Source: Bolinopsis microptera (Eukaryota > Ctenophora > Tentaculata > Lobata > Bolinopsidae). Taken from it: DNA of 64,000 bases. Position numbers and translations under genes: made by a program. The notes beneath the pieces were generated by a model. The model was not told where the DNA came from. It saw only the letters and a list, made by a program, of their open reading frames with translations, and searched no databases. Below, one piece after another: positions 26,401-35,985 of this stretch (position 1 is its first letter; the number at the start of each line of letters is the position of its first letter). The DNA is taken from contig NC_087081.1 in assembly GCF_026151205.1 (NCBI RefSeq), forward strand, positions 13,682,340 to 13,746,339, in the 5' to 3' direction.

Positions 26401-28698
26401 CCGGTTTCTTCATCATCCTTGTTCAAAAAGTGAACAGTTATCCAATCTTTGGTCCCCAAAACGCTATCAGTTTTAAATTGTACTACCGCACTATCTACAT
26501 TTCCAGTTTGATTGTAAAAATCATCACTTCCGTAATTGTTGGTGATTATGTCTGCAGCTATCCAGTCTTCGTCATCCCAGCCGCTCACCTTGGGTTCTGA
26601 TGGGGAGTTGTTTTCATAAATGAATTGATAATTGGTCCATTAAATTTAACTTATGCGTAATGTTCGAAATTATTTTGGTTATATTATATGCTTATATAAT
26701 GGCCTAAACTTAAAGATTAGCAAGATATAAATGGAAATAAGACAAGGGCAGACAATAAATGGGAAGACGGAGAGACAGGGAGAGGGGAGACGGGTAGACG
26801 TACTTGCCCTGTAACCGTCCAGTACTATATCCTTGGAATCTGGTGATGTAATTGTTATGGATACTGTGCCTTTTATCCACACTTCATTCCACCAGTCTGT
26901 TGTACATTCTGACATCAAAAAGTTGTAAACGATGACCCCATTGACATCTATTGTTAGCCTTAGTTCGTCGTTAAAAGAAACGGTCCAGATCTTTTCATTT
27001 TCACTCGGTAAGGTGGCGGAGAATTCTGCGTTCTGCACGCAGCCGTAAGTCTTTATGAACATCATTTCATAAAATGAAAGATCTAACTGTCCGGTTTCTT
27101 CATCATCCTTGTTCAAAAAGTGAACAGTTATCCAATCTTTGGTCCCCAAAACGCTATCAGTTTTAAATTGTACTACCGCACTATCTACATTTCCAGTTTG
27201 ATTGTAAAAATCATCACTTCCGTAATTGTTGGTGATTATGTCTGCAGCTATCCAGTCTTCGTCATCCCAGCCGCTCACCTTGGGTTCTGATGGGGAGTTG
27301 TTTTCATAAATGAATTGATAATTGGTCCATTAAATTTAACTTATGCGTAATGTTCGAAATCATTTTGGTTATATTATAATATGCTTATATGGCCTAAAGA
27401 TTAGCAAGATATAAATGGAGATAAGACAAGGGAAGACAAAAATGGAACGAGCAAAAGGCGGGAACACGGGGAGGGGAACACAGGAAGAATAAAATGGAGA
27501 ATCGGGGATTCGAGAGGTGACTGGCCAGTCTACCTTTCAAGGAGACGTTTTAATTGGTCCGGCAGCCCATCATTGCTGATCAAATACTAATTTGTAAATT
27601 TGATTGGTTGTAATTCTTAAAAAGACTATTAAACCAGTACCGTTGGTCGTAGTGGAATACACGAAATCCTTTCTACAGATGAATGCTTATTTAAAGCAAA
27701 AAATAAATGGAGATAGGAAAAGGGAAGATGGGGAGACAGAGAGACGGGGAGACACTGAACAGTGAAATTTATAAGCATTGCCCCTTACAACTATATTTAT
27801 CTTAATCTTATATCTTTATAAGAAATTTTACCGAAACAATTGGGTAGAGTGGACCGCTGCCAACATGGGAAAAGCGGGCGACCGATTTCATTCTCGGTAT
27901 CATTTAGCATTTGGCGGCCAAATTCTGAATTTTGCATTGCAAATTTTGGAATTTGGCCGCCAAATTTTTCTAAAGGCCTAACTCAAAATTCCAATACAAA
28001 ACTTAAGGTCGAAATGCGATTCTACGTTGATTCTGAAAATTTCATGTAAAAATATTGAAACCCTATTGAGTTCTATTGTTTTGAGTGAAATCAGTTTCGC
28101 AAATATTGCGAACTGAGATATGGGCGATTTTGTTCATTTTTTGCGATTGTTTGAACACAGAATCCACAGTTAGGTAGATACTGCGCTGATAATCATAGAG
28201 AATGTGTAGTATAGGCTTACCTTCCATATAAAGTTGGTTTTATTCAAAAATATTGATATTTGATCAATTTATGGGCCAAAATCGATCAAATTTGGTGCGT
28301 ATGCCCAAATATGGTCATATGGTTTTTGGCTCATAACTCAGTCATTTTTTGTCCAATCTTGATGAAAATTCATATACGAGTTCAGGGGACCACTAGCTAC
28401 AAGTTAAAGTCACCTAAAATCTGGGTTTTGGGCATGTTCAGGGTATTTGGCTAAATTGGGCCTAATTTGGACCAAATATGGGCGTGGCTGCCCCGCGGGC
28501 ACCGTTTGGCGGTTGGGGTCCGAAAACCCCTCAAAAGTTCGGTCACTGGTCCTAGTTTGTTGGACAACTACTATCTCCAAACCAAGTTTCACAAAAAAAT
28601 CAGGGTGAACCCTCCCCTCCTTAACCAATAAATTTATTACCTGATTTTGCTTGGTCCAATGATGCAAGAATTAGCATCACTGCCACTAAATAGATCAT
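11470..28698 (-). CDS. Secreted, probably surface-anchored protein with one long ligand-type domain
   Basis: Proposed exons are 28641-28698, 26102-26596 and 11470-11648, giving 243 aa. Exon 1 encodes a signal peptide (MIYLVAVMLILASLDQAKS) and ends in phase 1. The main exon is phase 1-1 and 495 nt long, with donor GATG|gtaagt; it begins EPKVSGWDDEDW. Its C-terminal half (IWTVSFNDELRLTIDVNG, then VYNF, a Cys and YRAFP) resembles FAMeT-like domains of invertebrate secreted proteins; this is tentative. The last exon (acceptor cttcag|ATCCC) is also phase 1. It codes an acidic Asp/Asn/Ser linker and ends in a hydrophobic stretch (ISTILFGTLLCTINMIY) like a GPI signal. It lies 14.4 kb from the main exon, so that junction is inferred from phase and strand only. 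A second copy of the main exon lies at 26.7-27.3 kb. Confidence 0.55.
11716..11739. repeat. Poly-G tract
   Basis: G24 run immediately before the GTGGCAC satellite; a similar G19 run (25064-25082) borders the second satellite. Confidence 0.9.
11758..12230. repeat. GTGGCACTTGCGGCACTCACAT satellite, copy 1
   Basis: Dense repeats of GTGGCACTTGYGRCACT alternating with CACAT and TATCATATGTAGCAT spacers up to about 12,003, then a decayed continuation at 12,130-12,230. A TTTAC-type microsatellite at about 12,091-12,130 separates the parts. The second array is at 24.77-25.05 kb in inverse orientation. Confidence 0.9.
12240..13071. mobile_element. Mariner-type MITE, copy 1
   Basis: An 832-bp non-autonomous element. 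It starts CCTTATCGGGCC and ends GGTCCGATAAGG, and both ends are flanked by TA, the Tc1/mariner target duplication. The terminal regions contain repeated ACGGACATTAA and TTAATGTCCGT blocks. A homologous inverted copy is at 25209-26052. It lies in the long intron of the secreted-protein gene. Confidence 0.85.
13072..15669. other. Repeat-rich non-coding stretch
   Basis: Contains fragments of a MITE whose end reads ACGTAATATGTGAACGAC (about 13,570-13,747, another end near 14,340-14,356) and a C15 run near 13,617. Scattered GTGCCACA satellite pieces lie at 13.75 and 14.63-14.75 kb. No credible exon was found. Confidence 0.6.
14739..14803 (+). repeat. tRNA-like sequence, possible SINE head
   Basis: TGGCACTAATGTGGTGTAAG resembles a degenerate A box. 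GAGTTCGATGC downstream resembles a B box, and CTCGCAACCAGAAGGTAGGG between them is tRNA-like. It does not fold into a full canonical tRNA, so a decayed tRNA-derived SINE is more likely than a gene. Confidence 0.35.
15670..16055. mobile_element. TA-flanked MITE with GGCGGGT-rich arms
   Basis: A 386-bp element with near-perfect inverted ends: CCTTAGTTCGTTTAATTATG at the left, and CATAAATAAACGAACTAAGG at the right. TA lies on each side. The interior repeats ATGGCGGGT in both orientations, giving strong fold-back potential. No ORF. Confidence 0.88.
16220..16501. mobile_element. 282-bp TIR element
   Basis: Inverted ends GGGGCCATCTACTTAG and CTAAGTAGATGGCCCC, with further CGTCCG/CGGAC complementarity inside. 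No clear target duplication. No ORF. Confidence 0.85.
16759..18761. mobile_element. 2.0-kb TIR element at a TTAA target
   Basis: Inverted termini AGGACCAGTTAACTGAAAAA (left) and TTTTTCAGTTAACTGGTCCT (right) are flanked by TTAA on both sides (16755-16758 and 18762-18765). TTAA is the piggyBac-type target, although the termini are not the usual CCC/CCY. There is no transposase ORF, so it is non-autonomous. It lies inside the long intron of the secreted-protein gene. Confidence 0.82.
18766..20100. other. Non-coding stretch
   Basis: No gene seen. Three tandem copies of a 20-bp unit (GTGCATGAATCAATGGTAAA) lie at about 19,671-19,733. Confidence 0.55.
20100..20590 (+). pseudogene. LINE RT C-terminal fragment
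   Basis: Frameshifted pieces typical of the end of CR1-like RT proteins: SYLDYCNSF and FGIGKRL near 20,110, LLQNDLAKA and NRPSRGWTDLSLLVG near 20,175-20,260, then ALKILQVLQGLAPTYLQDML in another frame at 20,278-20,340. Dead. Confidence 0.75.
21200..21910 (-). pseudogene. LINE RT thumb-region fragment
   Basis: Minus-strand translation gives ETKFLGVTVGEDLNWNEHLE, then GMLNRIKDNIPTSLLKDLYH and ESYLAYGITVWGG. These are the conserved post-RT blocks of jockey/CR1-like elements. A degenerate tail with stops (GNEFYRKEHTKPLFNTLQ) follows. Stops and frameshifts make it dead. It differs from the LINEs at 20.1 and 57.7 kb. Confidence 0.8.
21911..22896. other. Non-coding stretch
   Basis: C-rich patch at about 22,122-22,144, otherwise AT-rich. 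No gene seen. Confidence 0.5.
22897..23845. repeat. Second copy of the composite GC-rich repeat
   Basis: Blocks shared with 7.2-8.9 kb: the CCTGAGGTCCCC block inverted at about 22,897-22,970 and 23,769-23,843; GGCACGAGCT and CGCGCCGGGCC with ATTAACAATGGTCAA in direct orientation at 22,962-23,012; and the GCGCGGCGCGTCGAAG/AAGTCCTCC block inverted at about 23,735-23,768. The mix of orientations points to rearrangement, not to a simple inverted duplication. Confidence 0.75.
23684..23714. repeat. Perfect 14-bp-arm hairpin
   Basis: GATCGTTGCTCTGC and its exact complement separated by GAA. It lies inside the composite repeat. Confidence 0.9.
23846..24769. other. Non-coding stretch
   Basis: AT-rich, no recognisable gene; short ORFs show no family features. 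Confidence 0.5.
24770..25053. repeat. GTGGCACTTGCGGCACTCACAT satellite, copy 2 (inverted)
   Basis: Units such as GTGCCACATGTGAGTGTCGC and GTGCCACATGTTACATATGA repeat at regular spacing. The array boundary (GTGCCACATTTACGTTATAA) matches the boundary of the first array in inverse orientation. A G19 tract follows at 25064-25082. Confidence 0.9.
25209..26052. mobile_element. Mariner-type MITE, copy 2 (inverted)
   Basis: An 844-bp element starting CCTTATCGAACC and ending GGTCCGATAAGG, with TA on both sides (25207-25208, 26053-26054). Its interior aligns with the reverse complement of 12240-13071. Its right end lies only about 50 bp from the splice donor of the secreted-protein exon at 26102. Confidence 0.87.
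26102..27420 (-). repeat. 690-bp tandem duplication of the secreted-protein main exon
   Basis: Copy A (exon 26102-26596) and copy B (acceptor at 27286) are offset by 690 bp. Their coding parts appear identical; the downstream flanks differ at a few bases. Copy B breaks off after GGTTACAGGGC, so it lacks copy A's end and its GATG|gtaagt donor. Read through, copy B runs to a stop at 26,679 and adds a tail with a hydrophobic segment (FPFIVCPCLISIYILLIF). A further scrap of the flank (AAATGGAGATAGGAAAAGGG) lies near 27,700. Copy B is either a broken duplicate or an alternative last exon giving a 221-aa protein. Confidence 0.9.
27421..28640. other. Intron 1 of the secreted-protein gene
   Basis: Contains an imperfect inverted repeat at 27909-27965 (ATTTGGCGGCCAAATTC with GAATTTGGCCGCCAAAT-like partner). 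A stretch near 28,285-28,355 resembles 5,630-5,690 (CATAACT-AGTCATTTT-TGTCCAAT), suggesting a shared repeat family. No exon seen. Confidence 0.5.
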
Positions 28699-29830
28699 CT
28701 TCACTTTTTCTTTTTGTCTGCTATCTAAAAGTAGAACAGTGAGCATACTTTAAGTAAATAAAGATACAGTAACACAATATTGGATCATGATGAAAGGATG
28801 ATGGCACTGCTGAAGAAAAATCAGGTCAAGATGACACTTTAGCTTAAACATATTTGTCACTCATCTGATTAGTGAGCCTAGGTGCCTGGACAACCATGGT
28901 GTTGTCTGGATGCTCAATGACAATCATTCTGGCCTCAATAATAAAGTTACCTACGTTCTACAGGACAATTTATGTTTATTCACTGCACGGTAACAATCAA
29001 ATTTGAAAATGTAAAAAGACAATACCTAATAGTGACATAATATAATAGAAGTATATAAATGAAAATATGAAAGTGATGCAATTCAATATTTGTTCATTTC
29101 AGTTCTTATTCAGCATCTGATTAACCATATTTAATACAGCAGTGTAAAAAAGCATATAGTAATAAGAAAACAGCACTACAAAGTTGTTTAAATCAAAATG
29201 GGCTTCATTCTGATAAAAAGGTTTAAGGCGACTTAACGATATAAAAATACAATGGGTATGTGATCGCGTTTTATTGGACTTAAAGAATTTTTCCTCTTGC
29301 CGGTCAGCCAGAGTTTAAGAACTTGTTCTTTTTAAAGTAGAAAATGTGTAAAAAGATTGAGAAATGAGCGGAATCCGTCCTCAGTGTTCACTCAAATCAA
29401 AGCCACGTTACCAATAATTCACGAAAGATTTCTATAAAAACAACTAGTGAGTGAATTGGCTGTGGAAGTCAAATAGCAGACTTTATTGTTGACATGGTAG
29501 AGCATAAACGCATTACCCAGCGTAAGATAACAAATAACAATCCTCGAAGGAGATCTGAATCAGATTACGTCTAAATACGTTTCCGTGAAACGACACTGGA
29601 ATTTGAATACTTGGTTATTGATTAAATTTCACCCAATCATCCCTCCATTCACTACCACGTTACCGGAAGGATTGTTCCTATTTCCGTTCAATAAGAGTTG
29701 ATAAACGAGGCAAAATGATGACGGAGCGATCAGCGAAATCAGCCCTAAGTGCTCACGCTGAAATCACGTTATGAATCACGAATTTATAAAGGCGCGCCAG
29801 CCACTGAAGTGCGATTGTGAACCGACTTTG
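28699..29830. other. Upstream region of the secreted-protein gene
   Basis: No ORF or repeat recognised. The promoter should lie here, but I see no decisive core element. Confidence 0.45.
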
Positions 29831-29839
29831 GAATTCAAA

Positions 29840-31490
29840 TAGTAGATATATAAAGCGAGACGATATATATGTGTTTATCCGTGCCATTTTACTGACACCA
29901 CGGCATCAACTTTAACACGAATTTCCACAAAAACCGTAAAAGATATAAAACTTAAACTTTTAGTTTTTTGACTGGGTCAGATCATTTTGCCTCGTCTACA
30001 GGTGTCCAAGGCCTATATGCTGAAGACATCGGTTGACCCCAAAGTGAGGGAGGTTTTCGAGTACAGAGAAAACACCAACAGAGACAAGAAGAGATGGGAC
30101 TACACCAAGGAGCTGACTAATAGGGAGAGAGACCTCTACTTCAAAGAACTGATTGGCTACGTGCAGACCAGGGAAGGAGCCGGTATTGGATTCGGTGATC
30201 AGAGGAGGAAGAAGAACAAAAAGGAGCAACTGGTGGAGATAATTAAGTCTCTGAAAGAAGAGGAGCTCCTTCAAACTCTCTACGATAAGAGAGTCCAAGG
30301 AAAGTTTCTAACCTGGGAGAACACCATGCAGCTAGACACTGGCTGGCAAAGCCTGCTGTATACCTTGAGCCCCGAGCTGACAAAGTTCCACCTAAATGCC
30401 ATCCACGACGTTGCAAGTACACCTAGCAACCTCCAGCTTTGGAACTACAGCTCCACGAACAACTGTCCCCTTTGTGGGCGTCAGCAGTGCAACCTAAAGC
30501 ACATTCTAACGTGTTGCCCAGTGTCGCTTAAACAAGGAAGGTATACTTGGAGACATGATCAGGTGCTCAGGGTAATCGTGCAACCAATTGCAGAGAAGCT
30601 GAGGGAGATAAACAGTGCTACCCCAAAGACAGAAGTAAAGAGAGAGTGGAGGAAGTTCGTATCCGGAAAAGGAACCTACAGGAAACCCGAAGTACGGCTT
30701 ACAGAAGAACCTCATCTTCTAGAGGAAGGTAACGACTGGAAACTAGTGTTTGATGAGGACGAAAGGACAAGACAATTCCCCCAACATATTGTCAACACAG
30801 CTCTCAGACCTGATGTGGTAATATACTCTAACACACTCAGGAAAGTCATCCTGATAGAGCTGACCTGTGGAAACGAGGAGAACTTTGAGGACCAGAGATC
30901 CCGGAAAGAGAAGAGATACGAAGAGCTAATGGTGGAGATCGAGACCGCAGGCTGGGAAGGATATCTCTTTACAGTAGAAGTTGGATGTCGTGGATTCTAC
31001 CACCACACATTACCCCGAATTTTCAACTTCCTTAACATCACCCGGGCAAAGAAGAAGAGGGCACTTAACACAACAGCGGTGGTGTCCCTGAAAGGTTCCT
31101 ACACTATCTGGCTTAGTCGCTACAACAAGACCTGGAGTGACAACTGGCAGCTGGCTGAAAGACCCTGCCCAGTTTAACCCTGATGAACAGCTGAACGTTG
31201 GGCCCTTAAAACGTCGTTGAAAGCTACATCTGGGGTCGTAAGTCCCAGACATCAGAAGAAGTCAGAGAGTGTAGAAGATTCTGCGTCTGAAAAGACTAGA
31301 GAATTGAGGTAAATATAGTTGGTTTGGTCCCTTTAATGGCCTTCAAATCAGCATGAAAAAATAAAAAATTGGCCAAGGAATAAAATTTTAGTGCCCAAAA
31401 TTTGGACTCCCAAGTGGTGTCAAAAACGCGAATTAAATAAGTAATAATTATTTTAGTCTCTTGAGTCTTGACACCATTTTAGGGTTAGAC
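29840..31490 (+). mobile_element. 5'-truncated non-LTR retroelement with restriction-like endonuclease
   Basis: An open frame (about 29,970-31,177, roughly 396 codons, no own ATG at the start) encodes the C-terminal part of a non-LTR retroelement polyprotein. A CCHC zinc knuckle is visible: C160-x2-C163 (NCPLCG), H172, C176. It is followed by a restriction-like endonuclease core: R-P-D (P275, D276), 14 residues, then the acidic E291 of LIELT, then a K/R-rich KEKRY. This matches the CCHC + PD-D/E arrangement of R2/NeSL/Dong-type elements. The RT domain is absent. Flanks on both sides (29.84-29.98 and 31.32-31.49 kb) recur without the ORF, inverted, at 57.35-57.65 kb. The frame is intact, so the insertion is fairly young. 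Confidence 0.8.
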
Positions 31491-33210
31491 GGGTTCCTGC
31501 TAGTTGGTATAAATGGGCACAACCGCAATTATGATCACGTCTAAGATCAAAATTCTCGGGAGAGATATCTTTAAAACGTCCAGTTACCTCTAACCTACCT
31601 GTTTCCACTGCATAGTCAGAATTAACTTTAAGGCAAGACAATATAGGCGCCAACAGGCAACGTTACGCCACTGCTATAACTGTATAATGTCTCCTATTTT
31701 CTTATGCAATCCTTAGTTGGTCGCTGCACAACAATTTAATCAAACTGTAAAAGTTCGGTCCATGAAATTTCATCTTCAACCTTTAAAAATTGGACGGAAA
31801 TTGGATAATAAGATATTGCCATTTTTAGACACCCCAGAGGCAAAAGTCGTTCTCATCACTGCCATTGATTTTAAACATGTTTTTTACATAAACATGTACA
31901 AATAAAGTTAGAAATCTGAAACAGGGGTTTTCTCGAACCCTTGTTTTACGACAAATACCTAAAAGTACAATTAGATAGTCGTGATATCAGATATATTCAG
32001 GGAGAGACGCTTTTGCCTTAGTATATATTCAAATGTCTGTAGATTTATAATTATAATTATAAGAAATACAGCCATCTCGGACGACAGATCTTAAAAATAA
32101 TTGTTAGGATTGTAGTTTCAGTCATACTCATAGTTGGTTCGTACGCACTTAACGCACTTATAAAACCTCACGCACTGAACCGTAACGCATGAAACAAGTC
32201 AAAAATACGTACGAATAAATACCGTTTTTACTTTTTAGAAGATATTGAATATTTTATGAATAATAGCATTTTTTTCTCATAATCTAAGGCTACCATACTC
32301 CAGTAGCACGGAGGAGTTGAGTGTGGACTTCGATGTATAGAGTTTTTTGCTACTGGATATGGTTAAATAGGTCATTGCCATTGGTAACTCAAATCACCGA
32401 GGGCCGCATGTTGTGTCGCTAGTCCCAACCATGCAGTGGAGCCACGCCCATATTTCATATCAGGCGCGTATATGAGAAATTTGTATCTCAGCTTTTGAAG
32501 GTCTTAGAGGTCTCTACATAAAAACTTACCCCAATCCATGCAAAGTCCAAACCATAACCACAAACCCGAAGAATCGGAGATAACCGAAGAGGTCACGTCA
32601 GGATGCCTCAGGAGGTAACTATGAGTTCAAGAAGGAAAGTAACAGTTCCTGCTTGAACCTAACAGGGCCGGTGCACTTATCAGCACTATCAGATAAACAA
32701 AAATTGAGAAGCCAGGATCTCATAGGAGGCAATTGGATCTCATAGGAAATTTTAATTGAATTCCACAATCAAAAGTTCGTATGTGATCTGCCTTGAGTCA
32801 CAGCGTGTAAAGGTATGTTATATTATGTTACCAGTCTGCAGGAGTAGGACTATATCAGTATATCATTATCTGTATAAGAGAGTTAGAATTAACCCAAATA
32901 TCAGGGACACGAATGACTACTCCAGGATTTAAGAAACTAAACTTTCAACACTGAAAACATTCAGATTCTTGCCAAATATATTTCGATTGTAGTCATCTCC
33001 AGTGACATTGAACCTAAAAAATGTTAAAAGGTTAGTGAAACTCAAGCCGTTACAAAATTAAGAATCCGAAAAAAGTAAAAAGATCATATTAAGGTTTATG
33101 GAATATAGGTAATCCAAAGGGATTAACAGTATTAAGGCCAAAAGGTCTAAGAGAATTAAGCAAATGTATGTAGTTATTTTCTTTTACTTCAAGTGTACTG
33201 GGACTGCAAT
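31491..33210. other. Non-coding stretch
   Basis: No gene seen. A roughly 45-bp phrase (AACCATAACCACAAACCCGA and flanks) near 32,550 recurs near 35,300, so both belong to one dispersed repeat. Confidence 0.5.
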
Positions 33211-34430
33211 TCAGTTCTCTAAAACAAAAGTTCTAAAAGTTTCATTAAAATCTGTATGTACTCCTAAACCGTGGTCAATCAAATGAACTCCTAGGCTATA
33301 CTCATCACTAGTAATATCAAATGCTCTACCATCAACGATTTCATAAAATTTGGACCTGTGTCCGTCCATCCTTTTATGCAAGCTCTTAATAGTCCTACCC
33401 ACAAAGTTTTTCTTACAAATCGAACATTGTACAAGATAGATGATGTTATAGGTCTTGCAACAACCAGGGGCTGATTTGATGTTTTTGCCATTTGATGTGA
33501 TGGAGTCCTTACTCATGATCATTTTACAACACTTGCAGTTTCTTCTGTGGCAGGGTTCAGTTTTACCATGTTTAGCACCTAAGGCAAGCTGTTTAGATGT
33601 AACGAGGCAAGTGTTGCAGAGACGTCGAGAAAGGTACATCTTGATCCACACATGGAAAATTCTCAATGGCCTGGCCCCAAATGATATTGGCATGCTGTTC
33701 AAAAACAACCCCCGACATGGAATAAAAGCTACTGTACCAGCACTGAACAACAAATCACAGCGTTCTGTGGCAACTCACTATGAAAACTCGTTTGGAGTGA
33801 AAGCGGCACAGCTGTGGAATCTTCTCCCCAAAGAAATTAATTCCATCTCTACTTTGGACCTGTTAAAATCGTCACTGGCTAAATTCCTTAAAGAATTCCC
33901 CGACACACCTCCGACTAAAGGATACACCGCTACTAACAACAACTCACTCTTGGAATGGTACTTACAAAAAGACCCCTGTGGAGTGATAGGAGGACGTACT
34001 TGATACTGTTGTCCTGAAGCGATCCCAGCCAAACCTACTCAAAGTACTCAAAGTACTCAAAGTTATGAAAGTGAGATCTAAGCGTAGATCCCGTTTTCTT
34101 CACAAACTGAAACAGTTTATTTTTTCCTTTCGGTGCTGTGGTGGAGTTTGTGGCTTGCTGACTCTCACTTTCACTAAAACTACGAGTTCGTCTTAAGTGA
34201 CCTTCGTATTTCTGGACAACATTCACCAAGTCATTGTCACTTCCATAACTGGAGATGACTCTGATTGGTATGGCTGATAGCGGGGATTGTTCATTAGGCT
34301 CGACCGTACTCTTCCTGACTAACACTCTTTCCATGCCAAGGACTTTGTTAGCTATGTTGTCAACCATTTTACCAGGGTATCCTGATTCATGAAACGCCCG
34401 TTTGAGAATGTTAAGGGGAGATACACCAAA
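33211..34430 (-). pseudogene. Penelope-like element: RT tail and GIY-YIG endonuclease, interrupted
   Basis: Two minus-strand blocks belong to one Penelope-like protein. At about 34,063-34,430 lies the post-RT linker (RAFHESGYPGKMVDNIANK, then PIRVISSYGSDNDL and LFQFVKKTGSTLRS). At 33,211-33,612 lie LALGAKHGKTEPCHRRNCK and the GIY-YIG-type nuclease (YNIIYLVQCSICKKNFVGRT, SLHKRMDGHRS). A LINE tail at 33,613-34,062 separates TGSTLRSHF from CLVTSKQ. The 5' part with the catalytic RT is missing. Dead by truncation and insertion. Confidence 0.8.
33613..34062 (+). mobile_element. CR1-like LINE 3' end nested in the Penelope-like element
   Basis: Plus-strand frame: RRRERYILIHTWKILNGLAP, NSFGVKAAQLWNLLPKEIN, TLDLLKSSLAKFLKEFPDTP and NNSLLEW. 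This is the standard C-terminus of CR1-like RT proteins. After the stop the element ends in a short tail repeat (ACTCAAAGT, 3 copies, about 34,034-34,062), typical of CR1-type 3' ends. It is extremely 5'-truncated. Confidence 0.85.
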
Positions 34431-35439
34431 AACGTTTTTGCTCCGAACATCGATTTTATTTTATATTATGGTTAAATAGACAAAAAGAATAAGATTGCAC
34501 ACCTTCAAAATTTTCTAAAAATATTCCCTCATCGAGAAAAAATATATTTTTCTTTTTCGAAAATTTTTAAAATTTTGAGAAGTCTGTCACTGTAATACCG
34601 ATAGTTCGGCCATTTTACAAGTTTTTTGACTGATTTGTTTACTGAACATTACTTACAATCCGTACAAGAAGCCATTGAAAGGATTATATAATTGAACGAT
34701 AAATGACGAAGTTACAGACCAAACAAGGTCGAAAAAATAAAAATTGAAATTTTTCCCACTTCTAAAGTTGTACATTTCACCAATCACCCGGGTCAGCAGA
34801 TATCGCTTCAAAAATTCTTGTGAGTGTAGCTGATGTTCATATAAAACTTTTTGGAGTAGGATTTCTCTCAGATTTGAGTTTTAAGCTATGCAATGTGGCC
34901 TTAAACGACTTAGTAAAATTCATCGTAAAAAAGGGCAAAAAAGGCAGATTTAAGGCTTAAAATGCCTATAACTCAAAAAGTATCAGTTTTTTTGAAATAA
35001 TTTTGACAGGATCCTAATCAGCTTGGTAAGACGAATCTTTTAGTACGACATTTATAATATTTAAAGACACAAAATTTGTAAAAAAATGTGTACAATTTGT
35101 ACAAAATTTATACTTGTGTTCGAGCTAAAAAATTATTTAAGACAATTTGTCTTCTAAAAGTAACCTATAAATAAATCGCGTTACGACATTTGATTGTTTG
35201 TACTGAGAAATCGATTGGGTATTTTAAGTCAAAATAAAATAAAATAAAGAAGCTGTTAATAAAGAAAACGGTTTTACATAAACCCTTACCCCAATCCAAA
35301 CCATAACCACAAACCCGAAGAATCGGAGATAACCATGTAACTCTATAAACCATACCTCCAACCATAACCCTAAACTTTTAAACTTGAGTTTTACTTAAAC
35401 ACTCCAATTTCTGCCCTCAATAAAATTGATTGTGGATAT
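34431..35439. other. Non-coding stretch
   Basis: AT-rich with repeated CTATAACTCAAAAAGTAT-like phrases and the second copy of the AACCATAACCACAAACC repeat near 35,300. No gene seen. Confidence 0.5.
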
Positions 35440-35985
35440 AGACATTAGACAATGGACATAAACGGATTAAATGGATTAAACGATTCAAAAGTTAAATTAC
35501 ATGGTAATGTCTAACCCAATATAAAAAGTAAATTTACCCAAAAGTCAAAAAGTATATATACAAGAGAATGAGAATAAAATTGCAATCACTATAATAAACA
35601 AAGAAATAATCCCCGCAAATCTTCAGAATGAGATTTATTTTTCTAATAATTTCAATGAACTCTTATAAAAGTGTTTCGAATCTTACATTAGGCAATATTG
35701 TTATTGTTAGGAAATTTTTTAAGAGGATGCTTTATGGAATCTTCGTTCATGAGCTTTGGTAAGGAACCTTCCTATGTCTCCGATGGTTGTAGGGAGTGCG
35801 AAGATTCGTCCAATATCTGAGAAGAGTAATGTTTTATTTTGTGTGGACAAACAGTGACGAAAATATTCATAGAGAGGGCAAGTGCGCAGTACATGAATGA
35901 TGAAGCTCATCTTCGATGATTGGATCAGGGAAAGCTCTAGAAGAAGGTCGAGTGACTCCACATTTGTAGTAGAACAGTGTTTTCA
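35440..35985 (-). pseudogene. LINE 3' fragment related to the one at 57.7-59.2 kb
   Basis: The minus strand reads VESLDLLLELS, HVLRTCPLYEYFRHCLS, TLLFSDIGRIFALPTTIGD and LTKAHERRFHKASS, closely similar to the C-terminus of the 57.7-kb LINE but with a small indel frameshift. The AAACGGATTAAATGGATTAA tail near 35,460 matches the ATCCGTTTAAT repeats that end the other copy. Confidence 0.85.

Noticed and set aside
33455-34003. A single 182-codon plus-strand gene
   Set aside because: Its first part is antisense to the Penelope-like frame; only the part after about 33,613 is real LINE coding sequence.
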